This document shows, in pieces, positions 51,670-62,349 of a DNA stretch of 64,000 nt. The notes under the pieces are model-generated. The model did no database searches and had not been told where the DNA came from. It saw only the letters and a list, made by a program, of their open reading frames with translations. This DNA comes from Thereva unica (Eukaryota; Arthropoda; Insecta; Diptera; Therevidae). Position numbers and translations under genes: made by a program. The stretch is taken from contig OX465283.1 in NCBI GenBank assembly GCA_949987705.1, positions 3,886,207 to 3,950,206 of the forward strand, given 5' to 3'. The stretch's first letter is position 1; each line of letters starts with the position of its first letter.

Positions 51670-51777
51670 ACTATGTCCCAATACCAGAATGGCATCACAA
51701 TGGGCCCAATGGCGTGCCTAAGTGGGCTCCCTGGTGGGGGCAGCCATTTCAACCTAACCTAACCTAATGTCCGGCAT

Positions 51778-51870
51778 TCCTAAATGTAATACAGGACGCA
51801 GACCATGTCCTTTTGAAATGCCGGAAATTAGCCGAGCAAACTGCTGCTGTAACCGACAGCTAAAGGCACG
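51778..51870 (+). pseudogene. R1/Jockey-like fossil, right part
   Basis: Continues the frame interrupted at 47562: reads FLNVIQDADHVLLKCRKLAE, the His-Cys end of the C-terminal knuckle, then a stop. With the insertion and one copy of the 12-bp repeat removed, the two halves form one continuous frame. Confidence 0.75.
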
Positions 51871-52904
51871 GCCAAGAGCAGAGAACGTCATAAACTAAAA
51901 TGGTATGATCGTGTGATCTATAAAAGTGAAGGAGAAGATAAATATCCTCAATCAAAAACTAAGGCGAAAAAAAACCAAAAGGAAGAGAGTAAGGCTTAGA
52001 AATACCTGCAGTATTAGCAGGTAGATAAAAGCTGATCCAGCTGGTGACGCATTCATTACGTTTTGACAGAAATTAGCCAGTCTTAAGAGAATTTGGTGAG
52101 GCATCTTAAGCCCGTCTTAAGACCATTGTAGTTAGGCCTAATTAGTCAACTAGTAGGTGATTTTGGTTAGGATTAGAACCCGGGGTATAACCGACAGGCT
52201 GGAGTGTGCCGACATCATGATGTTTCCACCTGCCAACGCACGAAAATAAAAAAAGAATCCAATAAATTATTTGTATGCAAATTAAAAATTAGTTTTAAAA
52301 TCATGCCAAAGAAGTATAACTTCTAGTGCGCGTACATAAGTACACACACCCACTATTTTTTTATTATTTGTGTCTTTTTTGTGTGTTATTTTGAATATAT
52401 ATATTTATAAATATTTTAAACTAAATATAATATAAATTTGAGTTAGGTTTAAGTGCCCGAGAAAAAATTTTTTTTTTGTTACGATTAAAAACACTTTTAA
52501 ACACAAAACATTTTTTTTTTTAGATTTTTTTTTAAGTGAAATTAAATAAAAATAATTGTCAGAATGTTGCCTTCACTTTTTTGCTTTTTGTTTATTATTT
52601 GTAACATAAAAATAAATAATAAAAAAAAATATATAATATAATATAAAAGAGAAAACAAATAAATAAAAGTTTTAAATATTATATAAAGAAGAAATACAGT
52701 ACATATGGTGTACAATAAGCATTTTACACTTATTTCACGTCATATCATATACATTTCACTTTTTTCTTGTTTTTTTTTTTTTGTTAATTGTGTGTTTGTT
52801 TATATAAAGTTTAATATCGAAAATTTGTATTAATTGTTTTTGCGAAAAATACAAAAAAAACTTATACCCTAAAGAACGACGTCCGGCAGGTCGTGCGGCC
52901 TGGC
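51871..52904. other. Retroelement 3' remnant, then AT-rich sequence
   Basis: 51871-52250 is probably the 3' end of the R1-like fossil and other debris. From 52250 the sequence is AT-rich and leads to the stop of the minus-strand TMEM47-like gene, so its right part is that gene's 3' UTR; a minus-strand AATAAA lies at 52591-52596. Confidence 0.4.
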
Positions 52905-55812
52905 CTAGGCGCGCATTTGATTCTCATGTACAATTTTTCTTTCCTTGTAATAGATTTCCTCTGATTCCTTATCACAGAGGAGTAAAACGACTGCTCCAAA
53001 TAGGAATATGGCTGCACCCCATCCAACTCCATATGCCCAGCCGAATTCCCATATTGGGCGGTTTCCTTTTTTATTTAAAATAAAAGACTCAATTATATAA
53101 ATCTCAGAAGTACTTAATTTCAAATATTGTGATTGGTTAAATTTTGCTATTGCGATTCAATACTTCGGACATTAGTCAAGACACACGATACTTCTTTGTT
53201 TATTTTTAATATACTATAGGGCCCGGTTTCATGGGCACGGATATATCCACGGATAATAAATATCTTGGATATTCTGTCGGATATTTGGTGTGTTTCATCG
53301 ACCGGGATAAATGATGCCTCCATATTCGAAAGTCTATGTTATTTTCGGACATAGAATTCGAACATAGAGTCAGTTGTTAATTGTTTTTCGATATCAGGTA
53401 AGGAAGTTTTTTTTTCTGTAAAAGTGGAAAAGTTCGTTGCGTCAAATATGAAGTATTGTAAAAAAATTTAAATCCAAACATATCACCGTGAGTGTTTTTA
53501 ACGTCAACCATAATTTTCAAAAACTCAACTCAACTCAAAACTGATTTATTCAATGGTTCTAATGTCATTTAATTATTTTCAAAAATAAATTGAAACTGTT
53601 TGTTTTTAACGTCAAACATAATTTTCGAAATTTCGAACATAGCATACTAAATGAGGCTACGTCCAGCGGATATTTTCACGACCAACGCAACCCAGTCGTA
53701 TTTATATCCGACTGAGATATATCCAGGTTGGTGAAATGAATATATTCGGTCTTATTATTATCCGGGTCGATGAAACCGGCCCTAGTTGTAAGATTTCTTA
53801 CTACCAAGTCAAACCACCCTTCGTACTGTCATGTCGTTCATATCATGATGCAATCTGGCTTATTCTCGTTGTCGAGTGACGTGACAGATATGTCACTTCA
53901 ACCTTAAATTGGTATTCTTATTGTCAATGTAACAGATTTCTGGCAAGCAAATCGACTAAATTCGTATTTAATTGTTGCAAGATTGCGTGCGTCATTTTTC
54001 TCGATACGTGTGAAGGCTTCGACAGTTTCATTCCACCGCGTCCCTCATAGTCACGTCACTCGCCCACGAGAGTACCACCTAATTTCTAGTAGTAAGTTTA
54101 GTTTGGGGGATAAAAGACTATAGAACAAATTAAGCCGGCTCTACACGATGCTATGAACACCATCCAACGTTGGACGCTTGATGGCAGGACGCATCATGTG
54201 GCTGATGCTCGAACTATGAGTCTCCAATGTTAAGCGGCCAACGTTGATATTTCGGTCGGTATTGAATCAAACGTTAGAAGCCAACATTCGCATGAACGTT
54301 CGCCGCATCGTGTAAAGCCGGCTTTAAAGGGGGGCTGAGGAGTAGGTAGGTCGATTAAGGGCTTCCGCTTGGTGCGCCGTTTTGTTGCCACAACTCGTGT
54401 ACCTTCCGTTCAGTGCTTGTTGGTCGGATGTGACGGATGTCTAAAGCCAACCTGTGGAATTTAGGATTGGCGACCATACCCTAAGGTAGCAAATTCAAAA
54501 TATTACTATGTCCGTAAGGTTTAGAAGTCCAGGCGCCGGATTTCCTCAGTCTGAGGGCACTACACGAGGCTAGATGATTGATGTGAAGCTCGGGGGGAGT
54601 AGATGCAAGAGAAGCCACCATACTAGCGACCCATACATGAGAATTAGGACTAACACAGCTGTGCACATCCACAGGACCATTTTTGGCTTAAGACCCCATC
54701 TTTGGCCATGCGGCCTTTTTTACATGCGTAGAAAGCTCTGCAGATTTTCTTTACCCCCTCCATCTCCAGGGAGATTGAAGGAGGAAATTTTCGTTTTCCC
54801 TGTATTCGTATGGTATAAATAAAAATAGATTTTCGACAGTACAAAGGTACTTTCCCTAAGCCTCTAGTCTATCACATAAAAAAGAAAAAGCTTTATGTTA
54901 ATTATTGTCATCAAAGGTTTGAAGTGAATAGAACTATTGGGCGATAGTAGGAGGAATTGAACCCAAAACTCTGAAGTGATAGTCGGAACCCTTAATCCGT
55001 AAGACTAACGAAACAATTTCATTAATAACCGAAAGAGAATAATCACGTGGACTTAAACCATCCAATAAAACTACTAAGGAAGCGCTGTGCACCAAAAACT
55101 TTCCGTACGCATAATTTTCCCCAAAGGGCCCTTGAATCCTAAAAAATATATAATAAATCCCAATTTCTTACCTAAATTTAATTCAGCGGCGAAGCACACT
55201 GGATATAAAATTAGTGCCGTAAGGACAGATAGTACTGCGAAAAAAAAAACCAAAAATTGTAGTAAATGTAAAATTGATCATAAAAATAAATAACTTACAT
55301 GACAATAGCATTACTAGTACGGCAATTCTATAAAATTTATATTTCATATTGTGGTTTTGAGTTTTTAGGCCTAGACCAGTCAAAACTGTGGCAATTACAT
55401 CTGTTATTAATGTAATTATGCATAAAGCAGCAGTTGCTTTGATATACGCTAAAAAAACAAAAATTTCTGTAAATACAATTCATAATTTGCGAATGCAGTG
55501 CAACTTACCAACATCTCTGCTGGTGTAGCATCCAGGAGGATCGTTTAAATTGAATGGTTGTGGATGCACAATACCTTCCTCAATGCAATGAACAAAAAGT
55601 CCTTGGCGCCATCCGGCAGCCATTAACCAATCAGTGGAAGCAAGTGCTAATACCATCAAAACTATAACAATTACCCCACAAACAAATGCAATGACCTAAT
55701 GAAATTAGCATGGTAAATTTCAATTTATATACAGAAATTAACTGATTCGCGTTTCACTTACCTTTAGCGGCCTAGTTATTGTTATAGTTTCGATCGTTGT
55801 TGTAGGAGCCAT
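52905..55812 (-). CDS. TMEM47 / claudin-like four-pass membrane protein
   Basis: Small tetraspan protein of the PMP22/EMP/claudin superfamily, closest by layout to TMEM47; family members act at cell junctions. Exons on the minus strand in order: 55762-55812, 55509-55695, 55299-55448, 55172-55234, 52905-53065; phases join to 203 residues. Seen: MAPTTTIETITITRPLK; TM1 at ~18-40 (VIAFVCGVIVIVLMVLALA); the first extracellular loop with the claudin-type W...GLF..C...C pattern (DWLMAAGWRQGLFVHC ... PPGCY); TM2 at ~81-107; TM3 at ~117-144; WEFGWAYGVGWGAAIFLFG in TM4; and a charged tail ending ENQMRA. Intron 4 is 2.1 kb with three MITEs and a Loa-like scrap. The exon 5 acceptor is weak (AAAAAAG) but needed for phase. 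Exact orthology is not proven. Confidence 0.88.
53217..53784. mobile_element. MITE, TAGGGCC(C)GGTTTCAT termini
   Basis: Inverted ends TAGGGCC-GGTTTCAT (one indel), followed on both sides by repeated GGATATATCC words. 568 bp, no coding capacity, in intron 4 of the TMEM47-like gene. Confidence 0.7.
53861..54074. mobile_element. MITE, TATTCTCGTTG termini (copy 2)
   Basis: Inverted copy of 10199-10414. It interrupts a dispersed repeat whose uninterrupted forms lie at 16130-16240 and 19525-19610, so the insertion point can be seen by comparison. Confidence 0.8.
54134..54323. mobile_element. Short MITE, GCCGGCTCTACACGATGC termini
   Basis: GCCGGCTCTACACGATGC at the left, inverted as AGCCGGCTTTACACGATGC at the right. 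TTAA occurs just outside both ends (54130-54133 and 54324-54327), which would fit a piggyBac-type duplication but with a one-base slip in the ends. Confidence 0.65.
54480..54730 (-). pseudogene. Loa-like RT/thumb fragment
   Basis: Minus strand carries GLKPKMVLWMCTAV and LRKSGAWTSKPYGHSNIL, matching the GLKPRIVHWLYTAV and following blocks of the intact element. Short and shifted. Confidence 0.55.
54731..55171. other. Rest of TMEM47-like intron 4
   Basis: A tRNA-like B-box relic (GGAATTGAACCC) near 54953 on the plus strand hints at another SINE. Nothing else recognised. Confidence 0.3.
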
Positions 55813-56289
55813 TTTAGAAGGTGACGGCCTTCTAGAACTTTTTTTCAAATAGGTTTTCAATATAAAAAAAATCGAATTGTAATTAAGCTTGCATACCAAC
55901 TTCAAAATCCTTCAAGCGGGCTTACAATCCGTTTTTTTGCTAGGTTAGTTAGGCTTACAAACAGTCAAAAAATCTGTCAAAAGAACGTTATTTTATTAGT
56001 GGATTATTTGCATGCTCTAAGTTGCTTTTCTAGTGTTCAGAATTAGAAAGCAAAGATAATACAAAATAACTAAAACGAGGCTTACCCTAAGAAGCAACAT
56101 TTAGTGTAAACAAGGACCACACTTCTTACAAGAGAACATTACTTTTATTGGGGGACAACGAATGGAATGGACTTCATAAATGGAATCAACAAAACTAGGG
56201 AACTTTGAACAGCTTAAAAAGTTTAGTTTCGGAACTGTGTCTAAGGGCTGATTTACTGGTCATGATTGATTTTATGCACCGACTGGTGA

Positions 56290-56590
56290 CACCAGAGAAA
56301 AAACATATCAAGTCTGGAAAAAGTATCAAGTACCGCATGATCCTTAAAAAACAACAAATCCCTTGGAATTGATAGCATACCACCAAAGATGATCAAGAAA
56401 GGAGGGGAACCACTATACGACTACTATGCTGTATATGGAGGAAAGAAAAAATCTCCAAGGTTGGTAGGAAAACATTATTTGCCCAATACCGAGAAAGGCG
56501 ATTAATTCAACTGTGCAAACTAAATCCAAAGTAGCAATAATTGATGAATATCAAACTGGATTAAGAAGAAATAAGACAAACAACGGACCA
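56290..56590 (+). pseudogene. Reverse transcriptase fragment
   Basis: Plus strand reads SLKNNKSLGIDSIPPKMIKKGGEPL, the conserved N-terminal RT block (LKNxKAxGxDxIPxEMLK), then a frameshifted continuation. Cut off on the right by the MITE at 56640. Confidence 0.65.
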
Positions 56591-56639
56591 ACTATTTCAA
56601 ATAAGGCAGGTGTTTTGAAAATGCAAAGCACATATTTTT

Positions 56640-56945
56640 AAACATTCAACTTTGCATTCCACTTTTTGACGTTCAACTTTTTTTTTCTCTTTCACTCCAA
56701 TGCAAAGTGTGAAACATACTAGAGTTGAAAGGAAAATGGCAAGCAGCTCAAAATGGAATGGAAATTTGCGTTCAACTTTTGTGTTTTCGTTCAACATTTT
56801 TATGAGTGTGCGAATATGTATGAATATGAGTGTATACGGATAGCAGAGACAGCCGAGCCTTTCGATCTTCTTCTTGAAAAGTTGAAAATGTGTAGACACG
56901 AGCGACAGAATTGAACGTCAAAAAGTGGAATGCAAAGTTGAATGT
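56640..56945. mobile_element. MITE, TTCAACTTTGCATTCC termini
   Basis: Inverted repeats of ~32 bp (CATTCAACTTTGCATTCCAC ... on the left, inverse on the right at 56911-56943), and TTCAAC words repeated inside. Non-coding. Directly followed by another inverted-repeat element. Confidence 0.7.
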
Positions 56946-56956
56946 GTAGAACCGGT

Positions 56957-57287
56957 CGTAGACTGTGAAAGCTTTTTGTTTCATGTTGCTGCGAATGATG
57001 TTGCTTTCAAATTACTCAAAAGCTTTCAGACGCATACTAGTCCGGCTACAAATCCTTCGGCTTTAAAAAACTTTGCTGTGAAATGCTTTCTGTTTGCTTA
57101 CAGTTTTTTAAAGCTTTTCTCTCCAAAGCCTGTAAAATACTTTGCTTCCTTCAGCTTTTTTCATGGTCCAACTTTATATAGTAAAATATGTGTATAGAAA
57201 GAATTCGCAGCCGCACCAGCATGCCCCAGAATTTGTAAGCCACAATATTGGCAGCAATATGAAACAAAAAAGCTTTCACAGTCTACA
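56957..57287. mobile_element. MITE, GTAGACTGTGAAAGC termini
   Basis: GTAGACTGTGAAAGCTTTTT at the left and its inverse at the right, matching for ~35 bp (TTGTTTCAT(G/A)TTGCTGC). AAAGCTTTT and CTTTGCT words recur inside. Non-coding. Confidence 0.75.
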
Positions 57288-58289
57288 GAAAGAAGTTTGA
57301 AAATGTGATTGTTGTAAAGCAAAGCAAAGTAAATTGCTGTGGTCTTCTTGGCAGCAAAGCAAAGTCAACAACAGTATTAAAATCGCTGCAGCAATGTAAA
57401 CCCTAGGGGATGCAACATTGACGTGTATCAATTTTCGTCAATTTTAAACAAGCATTCGACAGCAATGCATCTGCAGATAAAATTGATGTATTGAGAGGAA
57501 AATTCTGTTCAGCTAGTCAATGAACACAATGCATGGAGAATATGCTGTAATCACGAATTGTAGACTGTACACAATTAACTCATGATATTGCGTTAAAGTT
57601 GCGTTAAGAACGGGTGACGGAACAAGCACTGAATCTACTACCAGATGAGAAGCGACAAGTTAGCAAACCTCGATCAAGGTGGGAAGTCTGTGTTGAGATA
57701 CGTTTTGAGGAAGAAGCCGAAGGAGGAGAAGGTTTTGTAGATTGCAGCCGATGCATGAAAGAGACATTTATATTTCTTAAGAAGTTCCAGGAATTTTGAT
57801 ACTTGTTTAGCTATTTAGAGTGTCTCCGTTCCATCGTAGATCCTCAATCAATGTTACACCAGGAGATCGGTAAGTAATAAGTTCTATACTGTCTACTCAA
57901 TCGAATGAAGACATGTTAAAAGGTTTTATTAAAAGGTAAGACATTATTTCGTTTTGGAAATATTGAAATCGACACAAGTTTTACTTTATGTTTCAATTAA
58001 AAATTGCTTCAATGTTCCTGCTGATTGGGTCGGAATTTATATTCAAGAAGATCATAAAGAGTGCTATGACATGCGCTTTCCTTGTGGAAGGGTTTAGATA
58101 CGTCTATCTTAATTAAACGACCAGAAAGGACAATTTTAATCCAGTTCATGGGAATACCACCGACCCAGTCATCGAAGCAATACATAGCTTAGGAAGGGTA
58201 CACTCGACCGTCGAACCTAGAGCCATAGTCAAGAGGTTTTTGGCATTCTGAATACTATGTGGTCTATTACTCCAATAACTTAACTAACT
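57288..58289. other. Intergenic, nothing firm
   Basis: A 61-residue open frame at 57614-57799 resembles nothing known to me. Probably repeat debris. Confidence 0.3.
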
Positions 58290-58870
58290 TGAAGGGGTGT
58301 GGACCTCGTAGTTATTGATAAAGGTGATCTCGGATATGCGAAAATCGGTTTCTGTGGGAATGTTGACAAAATCCAGCATCCTAAAGTCCCCCTCCTCTGA
58401 TTCCTGTCCAAGATCCAGATTTTTTTATCCTAAAGGCTACGATAGTCGCGTTTTTCCTTGCCACAAGGTTCAAAGGAGGAAGGTATAACATAACGTTTAG
58501 GTCACCTGTAGGTGTAGAGCGAAGTGCGTCTAGTATGCATAACTCCGTACATCTTTGCATTTTCTGTAGTTTGTTTAGCACAGTGGACATATTCAAGGTT
58601 GGCCACCATACTAAGTATAGGAGTATTGGACGGCCAATCCCTGTATAGATCCATCGTACTATGTTAGGGGAGAAACCACATTTCCCTATGGAATTTTTGG
58701 AAGGGAAAAACGCTATGTTCGCTTTCTTAATGCGCTCTTCTGTGTTTTCAGTCCAGAGGAGCTTCTTGTCTAGGATTACTCGCAGATATTTGGCAATTTG
58801 AGCCGGGGAGGAGTTAGTGGAGCTTTATACATCCTCGTGAAGAGGATTAAATCTTTTTTTTTTTTCTGGG
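58290..58870 (-). pseudogene. Loa-like RT/thumb fragment (second family member)
   Basis: Minus strand: LRVILDKKLLWTE, GFSPNIVRWIYTGI, LQKMQRCTELCILDALRSTPTGDLNVMLYL, equivalent to residues ~740-870 of the intact ORF2 but clearly diverged. Stops and shifts present. Confidence 0.7.
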
Positions 58871-59029
58871 TTAACGCTAGGTCCGCGTGTGACAGCCCAG
58901 TTTGAAAGGGTTAGTAACGCAAGCCTGGCCTTTGCCTTTGCTCATCCCATCTGCTGACATACACGACATGTGGAGAAATATATTAGAATCTTCTTTAAAG
59001 AGAACATAATTTTAATACAGGCAGAAAAG

Positions 59030-59360
59030 GACAATCAATCTACAAATGATCCGTAAAACAAAGCGCCAAGGATGTCTAGGAAGGCATAAAAATAATTAGG
59101 AATAAGCAACTAGAAAAGACAGGCCAAAGATAGACTATCATGGAGGCAGCACTGGAGGGAGCAAAGGCCACAAATAGGATAATGACGATGACATACATAA
59201 AATTGAGCAGACTGCGATGGAAGAAAGAGTGCTACAGAAGATTTTCAATGGTAGCCCAATACAAAAACCTCGTACTGCAAACTGATCTAGCACCACGTAG
59301 AAACGACTGGAAGCGCCATTTAAGTAGAAAAAATATACAACAGATATTAACCACGTAATA
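59030..59360 (+). pseudogene. RTE-like 3' coding remnant
   Basis: Contains IKLSRLRWKKECYRRF and RRNDWKRHL; related to 21060-21400, which shares the CATAAAATTGAG(C/T)AGACT stretch. Damaged frame. Confidence 0.5.
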
Positions 59361-60278
59361 TATGATTTTGTGATTTAAAAAAATAAAAAGAAAAATCACA
59401 CAAAAAAATACCGGGACACCAGAACATACACACACGAAGATTAATTACTACTAAATAAACAATTATATTGACAACAAATAATAATAACAAATCAAACAAA
59501 CTTTTATCGAAGTAATAAACACTTTTTATCTCATAAATACTTATCGGAATATCTTATCCAAACGAAAATGAAAGTTTCACATTACCCCCATTATTTTCTG
59601 CACAACAAAGCCAAATGAATTTCTACATTTCACAGTTAAAAAAAATAAACTGAAGAGTAAGAGCACCATGTACAGCAGCAGCGTCTAGAGGTATTCACCC
59701 CAGACTAATATTGACTAGTTATGTTCAGCCGCGCCGAAAATACGGGATTGTGGAATCGATAGAATATAACAAGTTGTATGTAAATTGAGCTTCATAAGGC
59801 GAAACTGTGTACACCTATAAAGAGCCCTCCAGATTTAGGTCACGATTTATCCAGTTCAAAGAAAGTTGTCATGCCTTCTTTTGTTTACTTCTTCTTCTGG
59901 CTTTTCTTGCTTCTTTCAAATTTTATTAATGCAATTAACTCGAAGCTATTTGATTAATGAGCCGTTTTCATTTATACCCAGAGAAGAGCATCCTCGTTGT
60001 GTGTACATATTACGAGGTATCCAAGGTATTTTCTCGCATATAATCAGTGGTTACCAGAAAAAAATCTTTTATAAAACGTGAGTTTAGGCCTAAAAATAGA
60101 TCAGCAGGGATTTGACCAGCGATGCATAAAACGGGGCCAATTAATTTGTAAACAGAAAAATCCAACAAAAAAAACTTGTCTAGCCGTCTCGACTATTTAC
60201 AAGAAACTCGCACACACTTCCAAAAACAGCACCACAGAAAAAAGAAAGAAATAATTGATCGGTTCTTTATCCTCTTAC
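59361..60278. other. Intergenic or intronic, nothing firm
   Basis: A plus-strand open frame at 59929-60081 (LTRSYLINEPFSFIPREEHP...) is protein-like but matches no family I know; it ends next to a possible splice donor (ACGTGAGTT). It is not annotated as a gene. Confidence 0.25.
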
Positions 60279-60520
60279 CTTTCCTTAAAATAATCTAATG
60301 TTACTGATTCGGAATCAAATTCACTGTAGTCTGGCAATGAATCACTGTCAAAAGAACTAAATCCGCCGAGGATATTCTGCTGATTTAAGTCGTTTTTATC
60401 AGTCTTTAAACTGTTTTTATTACCAACAAAATCATTCGACATTATTCTAATTAAGGAGATTTTTCCTTTTATGAGAGAAAATTTTCCATCAAAATGGCGG
60501 CGGCGACTTCTTGTTTTCAC
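60279..60520 (-). CDS. 5' coding exon of an unidentified gene
   Basis: Minus-strand open frame that ends exactly at a strong donor (GGAAAG|GTAAGAG, exon end 60279). Two possible starts: 60520, or more likely 60442, which gives a hydrophilic, Asp/Ser-rich peptide (NILGGFSSFDSDSLPDYSEF, then VTLDYFKER). I do not recognise the family and could not find the next exon between here and 55.8 kb; it may lie further left, beyond or around the TMEM47-like gene. TM2D2 starts ~600 bp away in the opposite direction, so a shared promoter is possible. Confidence 0.45.
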
Positions 60521-61126
60521 CCAAATCGCTTTGATATTACTCTTTTCAGTGATGTCGATTTGTAAATATCACAATATAGAAAAATTGTTTATTTCTTTTA
60601 CTGACGAATATATCTTCTATTTTAAATAGATTTTTATAGAAAATTCACTGTAAACACTTTGTAAAATAATAAAAAAAACGGAAAAAAATCTCGACACACC
60701 AACAAATATTTGACCATCACCAGAAGATGCTGCCAATATTGTGGTGTTAAAGTTGCATCATTTTTGAAGATGAACAAAAAGATTTATTTCATATTCATTA
60801 GATTGGTAGACCTGAGAGTAGATAATAAGGAAATTTATAAAAAAAATTTACACGAAGTTCAAGTCTTTATTGTAAATAAAATTAATGATAATATAAAAAT
60901 AAAACAAAATCTAAAAACTGTTAAGAATTTTTAATAAAAATTAAGCAATTTTTGTACATGCAAAATAAGTCCATGGTGTTTGATAACAAAGAAACGTCAA
61001 AATTGTCACCCTCTCGAATCTTGCCAACCATATTACCAAGAAAATTAATAATGCTTTAAACCACAAGGTAATTCCTTTAAGAAAACATTCATACCTTATA
61101 AAGAAAGTCCTTCTTTTTTTAGTGAA

Positions 61127-61690
61127 ATGAAATTTCAACTAAACATCCTAACAATATTAACAATATCAACAAACATAATCCATGGCCTCCATGTCAAAAA
61201 CGAAAAAGAACCTCCTATTCCGCCAACAATTGAATTCAACCCCTTAGGCCCATTAGTAAAATGTTCATTTCTACCAAAAGAATTTCTAGACTGCTCAGAA
61301 CCGCACGATCATAAAGGTAATAAGACTGCAAAGGAAGAGCTAGGATATGGTTGTGTAAAATTTGGTGGAATCTTCTATGAAGATGTTGAGAGAACAAAAG
61401 GCCAATGTACAGTACTAGCTGATATTGAATGCTTCGGACCACGCTCATTCTTGAGAGATGGATTTCCATGCGTTAAATATACAGATCATTATTTTGTTAC
61501 AACCTTAATTTATAGTATACTATTGGGATTCCTGGGTATGGATAGATTTTGTTTGGGACAAACAGGTACGGCGGTCGGGAAGCTGCTAACGTTAGGCGGT
61601 GTTGGCATTTGGTGGATAATTGATGTTGTTTTATTAATAACAAATAATCTTTTGCCAGAGGATGGGAGTAATTGGAATCCGTATGTGTAG
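61127..61690 (+). CDS. TM2D2: TM2 domain-containing protein 2
   Basis: Intronless 187-residue membrane protein, orthologous by sequence blocks to TM2D2 (amaretto in Drosophila), one of three TM2 proteins linked to Notch signalling. Seen: an N-terminal signal peptide (~1-20); a Cys-rich extracellular part ([45 protein letters not shown]); then two TM helices with the TM2 signature [20 protein letters not shown], including the DRF motif in the loop, and [14 protein letters not shown]; and the conserved C-terminus DGSNWNPYV. The start is the first ATG, next to the signal peptide. Length equals the family norm. AATAAA at 61729-61734 follows the stop. Confidence 0.95.
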   Translation: MKFQLNILTILTISTNIIHGLHVKNEKEPPIPPTIEFNPLGPLVKCSFLPKEFLDCSEPHDHKGNKTAKEELGYGCVKFGGIFYEDVERTKGQCTVLADIECFGPRSFLRDGFPCVKYTDHYFVTTLIYSILLGFLGMDRFCLGQTGTAVGKLLTLGGVGIWWIIDVVLLITNNLLPEDGSNWNPYV

Positions 61691-61728
61691 TATTATTTTT
61701 TAGTAAGATGTTCCCATGAACATGATGT

Positions 61729-61734
61729 AATAAA
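61729..61734 (+). terminator. Poly(A) signal AATAAA for TM2D2
   Basis: AATAAA 39 nt past the stop codon, so the 3' UTR is very short. Confidence 0.5.
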
Positions 61735-62349
61735 TTATTTTTTTAATAGAGTTGAGTGTTTTTCCTTAGTATTGTTAAGACAAGAATCCTCTACTTAGGT
61801 CAGTAGTGGGTGGTTACAGTCAGCTTCATGAATTGGCGCTGAAAGAGCACCGTTTTGTAGTCGCACAACATTTACGTAAGTATGTCGATCAAGCTTAGGG
61901 CGAGCGGCTGACAAAGACCTCGGAAGGTAGGGTCACCCGATTTGTCACTTCTATCAAAACCCGAGAAGTTTCACTGCAGACCAACACCATGTTAGCAAGT
62001 CCTAATTTCTCCTTCTCGTGGTGCCCCTGGGGTACATAAAAACCACCATTGCTACGAATCGGCAAACAATGCCTCGGAACCGGATGGGCAACATGACGAC
62101 GACCCTTGCTTTTCGAACAAGGATACGAATCGGATAATGGAATGTGAAAACACTGCTTGCTTATGGACTGCTGTATGAAGTCCTCAACGAGATGACTTGA
62201 TATAACATCTACCATAAAGGGCGCTATATTGACGGCAGCGGAAACGTGCATTGGTTACATCCGACAGCTTTGAGGTAAGTTCAGGGGTACAGGAGATAAA
62301 CCCAGATCTCAACTAACATCGAATTGCGGCTGTTCAACTCCAATGTTAA
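61735..62349. other. Unassigned, probably retroelement-derived
   Basis: A 118-residue minus-strand open frame (61895-62251) exists but resembles nothing known to me. It precedes an RT fragment, so may be part of the same element. Confidence 0.3.

Larger units (their letters stand above)
47563..51765 (+). mobile_element. Loa-like non-LTR retrotransposon, 5'-truncated, 12-bp TSD
   Basis: A 4.2-kb insertion flanked by the 12-bp direct repeat AATGTCCGGCAT (47551-47562 and 51766-51777). Contains the C-terminal part of ORF1 and a complete ORF2, then a short 3' UTR ending in CCTAACCTAACCT. Loss of the 5' UTR and most of ORF1 fits truncated target-primed reverse transcription. Fragments of related elements lie at 29700, 33893, 54480 and 58290. 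RNase H plus the VNWGLKPRIVHWLYTAVIRPI block point to the Loa/I group. Confidence 0.92.

Noticed and set aside
48081..51752. Numerous 60-109-residue minus-strand frames
   Set aside because: Antisense shadows of ORF2 of the Loa-like element.
51751..51767. Interstitial telomere array
   Set aside because: Only three CCTAA units, exactly at the end of a retrotransposon and next to its target duplication.
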